NCBI GenBank assembly: GCA_008638375.1
Contig: CM018038.1
Coordinates: forward strand, 17,856,485-17,920,484
DNA length: 64,000 bases
Direction: 5' to 3'
DNA from: Nyssa sinensis
Lineage: Eukaryota > Streptophyta > Magnoliopsida > Cornales > Nyssaceae
The notes under the pieces were generated by a model. That model was not told the origin of the DNA. It saw nothing but the letters and a program-made list of their open reading frames with translations, and did not search any database. Below, piece by piece: positions 56,541 to 64,000 of the stretch. The translations under genes and the position numbers were made by a program. Each line of letters starts with the position of its first letter. Position 1 is the stretch's first letter.

Positions 56541-56699
56541 TTTATACCTTCGGTTTATGATTCAATTATAATCATTAGGTCGAGGTTTGTTACTTTATAC
56601 CATCAATTTGTGACTCAATTATAATCATTGGGTCGAGGTTTGTTACTTTATTCCTTTGGTTCATGTTTCATTTATAAACGTTGGGTTGGGGTTTCTATC
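56541..56699 (+). repeat. 53-bp tandem repeat, three units, in LTR J
   Basis: Units begin at 56541, 56594 and 56647 with TTTAT(A/T)CC and share TCAATTATAATCATTRGGTC and GAGGTTTGTTAC. The third unit is the most diverged and ends the LTR. Confidence 0.92.
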
Positions 56700-56700
56700 A

Positions 56701-56772
56701 AAAATATGAACTTTAGCTTTCTTGGGCAAGTATGCCAATATTGTTTGTTGGGTCTCAAAGCGTATCGATTGA
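56701..56772 (+). other. Short flank between LTR J and LINE VI
   Basis: About 70 bases, probably the continuation of the Tekay-like LTR fragment at 45919-46283. No feature recognised. Confidence 0.35.
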
Positions 56773-57870
56773 GGTTCAAAACAAGAAGGCATACCCTCGA
56801 AACAATCTAGAGGGAAAGAAAGACTTCTACAAACAGAAGAAACCCCGTCCCAAAGCTATAAAACAAAACAAGCATAACCATTACATGTTAAAGATGGTAC
56901 TTAGAAAAGACCAAACACATTGAAGATGCTTATTGATTGCAGAATTTAAGATCCCTATAGATGTAATTAGCTTTCCGTGAATCATATCCTTGATTTGAGC
57001 AATAATGGCTTGAGAATTGTTCTTTTCCTGATTGAATAATCTACTATTCCTTTCTCTCCAAATATTATATACTGTGCAAGCTAGAGAAAGCTTACCTATG
57101 ATAGTGGAGAAATTTTTGCCTTTAAAGGTATTGCTAGCCTAAAAAATGATCTGTTACCAGTCTCCATTAGAATATTGGTAACCACTAAGAAAGAGGATGT
57201 GGTACCAAATGGAGGAGGTGAAGGGACAGGAGAAGAAGATGTGGGAGTGACTCTCCTGATCTTGCAAGCAAAAGAGACATTTGGTATCATGGCCATGATA
57301 GGACGAGACGAGGCGGTCCTTTGTCCTGAGCCTGTTTCGAATAGCCATCCAAAGAATAAAAGCAGCACAGGGAATGGCCTTAGGATGCCAAACTAGCTTC
57401 CACCAGTGAACCCGGGATTTATGGTCCCTCAGAATGACCCAAGCTGATCTAATGGAAAACTCCCCATTAGAGGAGGAAATCTAGATTGCCTTATCTTCCC
57501 GATGAGGAGCAGGAAGAAGGCTTAGAGGCATACCATACTTTAGCTCAAGTAGATGAGGAGAATTAGTTACCGGCCAATTCCAGTGATTATCCAAAATGAT
57601 GGCTTCTACTTTAGCATATCTCCCAAGCCCAGAATCATAAATAACTCGATCTCCCATGTTGTCATAAATAGGCCCATTAGGAAGCCAATAGTCAAACCAT
57701 AGAGACGCAAAGCAGCCATTGCCAATAGAAATTTTGACGTAAGGCTTAAACAGAGACCGGGACTTAAGAATTTTCCTCCAAGCCCACGAGCAAGATTGGG
57801 GGCATTTAACCTCCCAGAAACTTTTACCTTTAAGAAGATTGCTACGAGTCCAAAGAACCCAAGGGGAGGT
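56773..57870 (-). mobile_element. LINE copy VI, 3' fragment
   Basis: Minus-strand LINE 3' region. It begins without poly(T), about 40 bases short of the family's 3' end, with AAAACAAGAAGGCATACCCT. It holds the 3' UTR and the ORF2 C-terminus, and ends at 57870 inside ORF2, joined to the 3' LTR of CRM element H. Confidence 0.82.
56881..57870 (-). pseudogene. LINE VI ORF2 C-terminus (zf-RVT region, broken)
   Basis: From 57870: SPWVLWTRSNLLKGKSFWEVKCP, ISIGNGCFASLWFDYWLP and YDNMGDRVIYDSGLGRYAKV, an open frame to 57481. A stop follows at 57481, then the zf-RVT part KDRLVSSYHGHDTKCLFC and SHSHIFFSCPF in shifted frames to the stop at 56881. These are the same blocks as in LINEs III and IV. At its upstream end the frame is continuous with pol of CRM element H. 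Confidence 0.82.
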
Positions 57871-58036
57871 AGAGGGACTTAAGGATATCGTGAATGTTGA
57901 GGACTTGCTCATTAACTCGGCCCAAGTGGATTGCACCAATCCTTGCATTGCTTCCTTGATAGCTCTCGACCTTGTGATTGGCCGATCTGGAATTTGTAAA
58001 GGATCTTGAAGACTCGATCCACCCTGGTGCCCATCA
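57871..58036 (-). repeat. 3' LTR remnant of CRM element H
   Basis: Ends GGTGCCCATCA at 58036 next to a polypurine tract. The left part is lost at the LINE VI junction. It encodes the pol C-terminus (LQDPLQIPDRPITRSRAIKE). Confidence 0.8.
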
Positions 58037-59385
58037 TTCCCCCTCTCCTCAAGAGGATTCAACCTCAAAATCGTCACCTGCATCAAAGGGAGAGAGATCA
58101 GAAACAATGAAAGTAGCAGAAACATTATACTCACCTGGTAGGTCCACTTTATACGCATTATCATTAATTTTCTCAAGGATTTGGAATGGGCCATCTCCTC
58201 GAGGATGCAATTTACTTCTTCTATGGGCTGGGAATCTTTCTTTGCGCATGTGAACCCAAACACAATCTCCAGGTTTGAAGATGACACGCCTTCGCCCTTT
58301 ATTGGCTTGGGAAGCAAACTTGTCATTCTTTTGTGCAATTTGAAACCGTACCCTTTCATGAATCGACTTTACCAATTCGGCCTTCTTGTGTCCATCCAAG
58401 CTACTCCTGAGATCAATAGGTGAAGGCATCAAATCTAAAGGAGTAAGTGGATTAAAACCATAAACAATTTCAAAGGGAGAATAAGAACTAGTAGTATGCA
58501 TAGTCCTATTATAGGCAAACTCTATAAATGGCAGACAATCCTCCCAAGTTTTTAAATTCTTTTGAATGACAATGCGTAAGGGTTGAGTTAGAGTCCTGTT
58601 GACTACTTCTGTGGATGACAAGCAGTGGAAAATAAAAGCTTGGTACCTAATTTTCCCCACAAAACCTTCCAAAAGTAGCTAAGTAACTTAACTTCCCTAT
58701 CAGAAACAATACTCCTAGGTACACCATGGAGTCGCCCTATATCCTTGAAAAACAAATCAGCGATGTGTGTGGCATCATCTGTTTTATGGCATGGAATGAA
58801 ATGTGCCATTTTATTAAATGTATCCACTACCACAAAAATAGAATCGCTACCCCTTTTTGTCCTAGGTAGCCCTAAAACAAAGTCCATAGATATGTCTACC
58901 CATGGCTCACTAGGAATGGGTAAAGTGTATATAACCCATGTGGTAAAACCTTAGATTTTGCCTTTTTACAAGTAATGCACCTACCACATATTCGAGTGAT
59001 GTCTCATCGCATCCTAGGCCAAAAGGAATGTTCATGTAAAATTTCTAAGGTTTTCCTAACACCAAAGTGCCCCATTAATACTCCACCATGAGCCCCACGC
59101 ACCAATAATTCACGCATTGAACAATTTGGCTCACATAATTTGTTTTCTTTAAACAAGTAACCATTATGCTTGTAAAACTTACCAAATGCCGCTTTTTCAC
59201 ACGCCATATACACATCAGAAAAATCAGCGTCATTGGCATAAACATCTTTGACATATTCAAACCCAAGCATTTTAGCACTCATAGAAGTAAGAAGTACATA
59301 CCTCCGTGATAAAGCATCGGCAACGATGTTCTCCTGACCATGCCTGTAACGGATGACATAAGGAAAGGTCTCGATGTATTCCATC
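57890..59385 (-). pseudogene. Integrase of CRM element H (broken)
   Basis: From 59385: [20 protein letters not shown] (RNase H end), GFEYVKDVYANDADF, then the zinc-binding GHFGVRKTLEILHEH. The core shows [26 protein letters not shown] and [11 protein letters not shown], carrying D, D and [33 protein letters not shown] and VDLPGEYNVSATF follow. Frame breaks lie near 58920-59000 and 58610. The frame crosses the polypurine tract into the LTR (RGNDGHQGG) and then runs on into LINE VI, giving a chimeric open frame. Confidence 0.85.
58037..58050 (-). other. Polypurine tract of CRM element H
   Basis: On the minus strand GAGGAGAGGGGGAA precedes the LTR start TGATGGGCACC and is read as pol coding sequence. 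Confidence 0.83.
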
Positions 59386-59405
59386 TGTAACACCCCGATT
59401 GTGAT

Positions 59406-59436
59406 TAATTAATAATTAGTTACTAATTATTAATTA
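59406..59436. repeat. Near-perfect palindrome in LTR C
   Basis: TAATTAATAATTAGT and its reverse complement ACTAATTATTAATTA are separated by one T. Lies 20 bases from the LTR start. Confidence 0.9.
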
Positions 59437-59792
59437 GAACCAACATAAAGAATAATTAAGGAGTTAATCAGGAACCTCATGATAGACCGATAAAATGCTT
59501 AGGCACATCAAAGGTGAGGGCGTTATGCCCGAACCTAATGACTAATTAATTAGGTGAAATGATGTTATTCTAACACTAAGAAAACTCGAGTTAGCGAACT
59601 ACAGAAATCCCAAGGGATTAATAACCGACACTAGGCCTTGGAGATTGAAGCTAACCTAAATAGGAAATGACCGGAAGAAACCGCGTCAAAAAAGAAGCAA
59701 CGAAAAAGAAGATATTTAGAAAATAGCCGAAACAGTTAAGTACGCCAACCAAACAAGGCCTAAGCCCAAAATATGGAAAATTCCCAAAAGTG

Positions 59793-59864
59793 TGGCCAAG
59801 GGGACTTGAACCCTTGACCAAGTGGGCATGATTCTTGTTGTCCAAAAAGTTACCAAGTGGGCTG
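59793..59864 (-). other. tRNA-like or SINE-like remnant in LTR C
   Basis: On the minus strand GGTTCAAGTCC fits the pol III B box, followed by CCCTTGG that pairs with upstream CAAGG. Upstream CCACTTGGTAACTTTTTGG resembles a degenerate A box. Arms beyond the T arm do not fold well, so no tRNA is called. Confidence 0.3.
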
Positions 59865-62800
59865 TTGACATCTTTGTGCTTATACATGCAACCAATTTTT
59901 ATTTAAACCCAAATTAGCCAAGGCCACCTCCCAAATTGGCCAATGGCCTTACATGCAAATCCTATATCATTGGCTTACCTCATCTCCTCTCTCTCCAGTC
60001 TATCAATCAGCCGAACCTCCACTATTATATGTATACATGGAGATATATATGGGAAGACAACATGATTTCATTACACCCCCATCCACCAACCAGCTTTCAT
60101 GCATCCAAATTCTGGTTTTAGAAAACAAGCAACATGAGCAAACTGTGTGCTCTATGTATATATCAGATTTGGTGTGAGACCATGAGAGGGATTTAGAGAG
60201 AGAAAGTGAGAACTTGGAGTGCAAGTCCATGTGTGTGTGAGCTTGAGTGTGGCAACCTTGTGAACAAGAAGGAGGCCTAGACAGTCGGGGGGAAGTTCTG
60301 TGAAGTTCTGAACCGAGCCATAGGAGAGAAAAGGCCACTGTTAGAAGGTATAACTTCAAAATTCTCCATTTCCTTATTTTGAATTAAGAACTGTTTCGAT
60401 CATTGTGGAACTTGTTAGATTACATGCATGCATTATTTTTTACTCTAGGAACTATTTTATGCATACTGTGAGGGTTAGAAGGGTCTGAATGGCCAAAAAC
60501 CATGAAACCGTACACTCACCCGCCATTAAAGGACCTCGAAGGTGCAGGTCTGTTTTGACCAAAAGGAAACATGGTTCCTCCACTTGGGACCTCAAATAGA
60601 GGCCATAAGGGTTCTAAAAAACCTAGGCCGCGACCTAGAAGCCTAGAAATGGACCCCCAAAAATTGAGTTGCAGTCACGGTTCAAAAAAGTCGACCCTTA
60701 AAAATGGACACCAAAGCTTGCTTTTAGAATGTATATCGAAGCCCCATGATCTAAGGATCAAAATAAGCCAAACATCACTGATTTTGGTTGAAAAATGAGC
60801 ATTTCCTTGGGAGGTATTCAGAACGTCCATGGGTGTTGGAATGAGCTTTCTAGCTCAATCCGAAGCCTAAAACCAATGCTAAAGTGTTTCTAGATCACCC
60901 AGTGACCCATACCATCCATGAACAGAGGAAAGATGATCTCAAAGTTCACAAAATTGAAGGTTTAGAGTTTCTATAAATTGGGGCTACAGTGAGGTGAGTT
61001 GGGAAGATGATGAATAGTGTCGGGTCATGGGTCGGGCCTCGGGTCGGGTCCTGACCCGATGTTTTAATAAAGGTTCAGGTCACCTAGAAGCTACGTCGTT
61101 TCAACTGAGATTATATTTAAATTAAATACTGAGGGCTGACATCATCATGACGTCAGCATTACATGTCAAACCGGATCAAACCGGTTGGGTTAGTTCAAAC
61201 CGGACCGGTTCAGTTCCAATGCAACTGAACCCACTGGTTCAGTCCGGAAGTTAGGGAAATTGTAATTTGACCCCAAAACTTCAATGAAATTCTATTGTGG
61301 CCCAAGCTAAATTAAATTAATATTAATTTAATAATATTTAAATAATAAAAATTACGAAATTGCCCCTAGTCCTCAAACAAGTCAAACGGAGTCCGAATAA
61401 AGTAAACGAATAGTGGATTTTGACTATTTTGGATGTTCTGGACTCAATGGTGTGGTCCGTTTTACGAGACGAGACTCCAAAAAATTAGGACACGTTAAAG
61501 TAGAAATTACCAAATTGCCCCTGACATGTCCAAAGCCCAATTAAAAGCCAAGAAGGTCTAAATTGACTTTCTTCGACGTTCCGGACTCAACGGTGAGGTC
61601 CGTATTATGAAATAAAGTACAAAAAAATATGATGCGTCAATAAAATAAGGCTCACGATAAGACGTTAGGACGTAATACGATTTGAACATAATTAGAAACA
61701 TCAACAGGAGATATTTGAAGTACATTGAAGTTAATAGATTATTGTGAATTGTTTCTAGGAACTACAAAGGGAAGGGAACAACCAACTTATAGTGCAAACC
61801 CAGGAAATCAAGGTGAGTAACCTTGCATTTGAAGTGGAGATTTTAACTCCACGATTTAAATGATGTTTTAAACTTCAAAATATCTAAAGCATTGAATGTT
61901 TAAATTCCATATTTCATGATTCCTGTATTGAAATATTCCGCTCTTATAATTCTCTTGCGACATGTTCAGTGAATGATTTTTGTTACAATTCTCTTTGAAA
62001 GTATTTAACGTGTCGTTTGTTCTAAAATGTTATTCCAACTATGTGAAGATTCTATCAAGAACATCATGTTTTAAATGCTCATAAAAGCATTTCTTGAAGA
62101 AGTCATGTTTAAATGCTTATAAAAAGTATTTCTTGAAGAAGCTAACGTTTTGCAAGATAATAATGATGCGTAAGCATCACCAGTTATTGAGCACCCTTCG
62201 GGTTCTCAATTCAGAAGAATGCTCGGTAGCAGGATCTAATCCCCCAGGCAACGAGATTTCCCAGAAGTAAAACTAGGGTCTGGTTCGAAACGGATCCTTC
62301 AGTTAAATAGTGAAAAGATGACAAATAATTTTCGAAAATGGAAGCAGGTTTTCACCCCCATTTTCACTGTGCATGTTTATTTGTTTTGAAATGCATAAAC
62401 TCTATTTGAAGAAATACATATTTAGCTTGAATACTTTTAATGTTTCAAAGCTATCACTTTGTGAAAAGTGCACGTGCTCTGTGTTTAAAATGTACGAACA
62501 ATAGGTAGTGTGCATTTTATAAACTCTCATGTGCGAAACCACTGCCAATTGAAAACCCATGACAGATGCAGGAATTACTCATTGGGCTTTTCGAAGCTCA
62601 CCCCATTCCCTAATTTTTTTTCAGGTAACGATGACGAGTGGGAGCCTTGCTCCATCTTGGGATGATGATTAGTGGCTCTGTATAATCATAAACTTTTGAG
62701 GATACTAGAACTTGTAATGGGACAGATTTTGGGATGTACTAGATTTTGGAAAATTATGTACTTAAGCCGAGAGGCAACTGGATATGTCATGTATATATAA

Positions 62801-63047
62801 AACCTTAAGTTTTAGTATGCTCTGATTATTATTATTATGTGTACCGCCATGAAGAGCGGCAGTACCGGATGGATGTGCGACAGATTTTAAAAAGAAAAGA
62901 AAACGTTTTTTTTCACACTTTTGCAACCACAGGCCGCACCGCCATCCTATACTGTTGCTTATGTGAGCCTTGCCCTAAGGCCTTCGGGCTGAAGGGCGGC
63001 GGTCGCGATTCCCTTAATCCGCACAGGGTGGGTTTCGGGTCGTGACA

Positions 63048-63191
63048 CCATCCATCTAGCATGTCTCTTATTTAATTTACCTTAACCTTTGAGATGCTTC
63101 AATGATTCATGATCGGTGTGGATCACAAACTCCTTAGGCCAATGGTAGTGCTGCCATGTCTCTAGAGCGCGAACAAGAGCATAAAGTTCTT
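63048..63191 (-). pseudogene. RNase H of CRM element H (fragment)
   Basis: Reads [36 protein letters not shown] and RHARW, the end of the Ty3-type RNase H with its HTDH motif. It continued at 59385 before LTR C inserted. The upstream end is a deletion junction with the LTR at about 63192. Confidence 0.85.
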
Positions 63192-64000
63192 TGTGAACCT
63201 GTAGGATTGAAATCCTTGAACCCACGACCAAATTGAAACTTACCCAAGAATGCCAAGTATCAAGTCAAGATGATCTAGACTCGTTGAAAACTTGTTTCAA
63301 GAAGGTTGATGAGAACTCCAGACCCGTTGAAAACTTGTTTCAAGAACCTAGATTTGATGAGAACGCCACAAAGGATATGCCTTTGATAAGTTCGTAGTTC
63401 AATCAGGAATAAGAAGAGAAAACTAAAAAGTTCTCTAAGTAAAAACTTCATTCACATTCATTCATTTGAAATTGCGGCTCCAAGTTCTTTTAAAACCCTA
63501 TATGTAACCCTAGGGCCTAATAAGGCCTACATCAATTAAAAGACATGGGCTGAACATTTTTAGGCCCAAAACATCTTAAACTATCGACTAAAAAATAATA
63601 AAAGAAATCCACTGAATGAGTTAGCCCGCGAATTAGAATTTCGCGCAGCCAAAAACGTCAGTAGTGCAAGTGCAGCAACTTCACGCCCAATTTTGACGTT
63701 GATACAGCCCGAATCTCAGAAAACTCAAAACATGACAGTTGTAGAACTATTTCTTATATTTTCATAGCATCTTGAATCATCTTAATTGGAGCTCAGATGA
63801 GAGAGTTATGCCCAGATTACGAAGCAATGTTGAAACTGTCCGAAAATCACCCAATTAGCATTTTTGGTCCATACGAAACCACTAGGCTATGCCGCCACCC
63901 TCCGTAGCTTGTATCACATGGACTGAAACTGGTTCTTCTTCTTTCAAGGCCATCGTGAATGTTGAGGACTTGCTCAATAACTCGGCCCAAGTGGATTGCA
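63192..64000 (-). repeat. 5' LTR of CRM element H, partial
   Basis: Starts TGTGAACCT, matching the fourth base onward of the CRM array LTR (TGATGTGAACCT), and shares GGCCTACAT, AGGCCCAAAACATC, AAAAACGTCA and GAGCTC(G/A)GATGAGAGAGTTA with it. It leaves the window at 64000; by comparison with 57930-58036 about 107 more bases are expected. Confidence 0.8.

Larger units (their letters stand above)
46284..56700 (+). repeat. CRM-like solo LTR J, split by LINE IV
   Basis: Begins TGATGAAAATCAAC at 46284 and ends TTTCTATCA at 56700; without LINE IV it is about 864 bp, close to the other CRM-type LTRs. Flanks are GAAAA left and AAAAA right, a duplication with one mismatch. 46291-46497 encodes the pol C-terminus on the plus strand (HVPVGPITRARSMNIKEALNGLIQ, one internal stop, end IDGIDLA), so the pol/LTR overlap is present here too. 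No primer site or internal region is attached. The right part has a TATA box and three 53-bp repeats. Confidence 0.7.
59386..63047 (+). repeat. Solo LTR C, Tekay-like (3,662 bp)
   Basis: TGTAACACCCCG at 59386 to GGGTCGTGACA at 63047, flanked by CCATC on both sides (59381-59385, 63048-63052). It splits RNase H of element H. It contains a 15-bp-arm palindrome near the start, a tRNA-like remnant, two copies of the GGACTCAAYGGTG motif (about 61441 and 61574) and the ACCCATGACAG...GAAGCTCA block. No primer site or coding region. An ORF of 68 codons near its end is not credible. Confidence 0.9.
57871..64000 (-). mobile_element. CRM-like chromovirus H, truncated and internally deleted
   Basis: Minus strand. 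It has a 3' LTR remnant (57871-58036), polypurine tract, integrase and RNase H segments, then a direct jump to the 5' LTR (63192 onward), which leaves the window. The bases at 63951-64000 repeat those at about 57880-57930 almost exactly, confirming two LTR copies. Gag, protease, RT and primer site are deleted. Solo LTR C is inserted between integrase and RNase H. A different subfamily from the array at 36427. Confidence 0.82.

Noticed and set aside
62839..63045. 68-codon ORF near the end of LTR C
   Set aside because: It runs into the conserved LTR terminus and has no counterpart in LTRs A or B.

Overview
The window reads as a block of repetitive DNA from a plant nuclear genome, most likely a eudicot. 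I see no intact host gene. All coding sequence I can recognise belongs to retrotransposons: LINEs with plant-type ORF1 (DUF4283 plus CCHC knuckle) and ORF2 (endonuclease, reverse transcriptase, zf-RVT), and Ty3/gypsy elements of three kinds. These are a Tekay/Del-like chromovirus with very long LTRs, a Tat-like element with a second RNase H, and several CRM-like chromoviruses. CRM elements are centromere-enriched in many plants, so a pericentromeric origin is plausible but unproven. Nearly every ORF carries stops or frameshifts. Lineage names rest on motif recognition by eye, not on a database search.

Layout, left to right. At 1-9980, LINE copy I (minus) is split by a 3.4-kb solo LTR (A, 459-3839, TSD GAACT). 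It abuts the inside of a second minus-strand LINE (II, to about 8800), which itself sits in the 5' LTR of Tekay element B. Element B (plus) has its primer-binding site at 9985, gag at 10155-11219 and PR/RT start at 11222-11918. Its RT is then broken by a reverse-oriented LTR fragment (K), a nearly full-length plus-strand LINE (III, 12568-19087) and 2.9 kb of unclassified AT-rich DNA. RT, RNase H, integrase and chromodomain resume at 22018-24422, and the 3' LTR begins at 24418. That LTR is split by a complete Tat-like element D (24592-33539, minus, TSD ATAAT), which carries a 30-bp minisatellite and a possible antisense unit near its 3' end. The LTR continues to 35893, where a small 5'-inverted LINE (V) sits.

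At 36427-45918 lies a CRM-like array with the order LTR, internal, LTR, internal, LTR on the minus strand; each internal region has lost different parts. At 45919-56772 a piece of Tekay-like LTR holds a CRM-like solo LTR (J). J is split by a full-length LINE (IV, 46592-56132, 12-bp TSD), and LINE IV's ORF1 is split by another solo LTR (E, 52366-55317, TSD GCTTG). At 56773-64000, LINE fragment VI is fused to the 3' LTR of a second CRM-like element (H). The RNase H/integrase boundary of H is split by solo LTR C (59386-63047, TSD CCATC), and its 5' LTR runs off the right edge.

The elements do not form a pathway; the biology is layered insertion, LTR recombination and internal deletion. The most useful observations are the exact solo-LTR boundaries with target-site duplications, the pol frame that reads through the polypurine tract into the LTR in CRM-like copies, the multi-LTR array with different deletions, the conserved repeated motif in the giant LTRs, and the twin-primed LINE.
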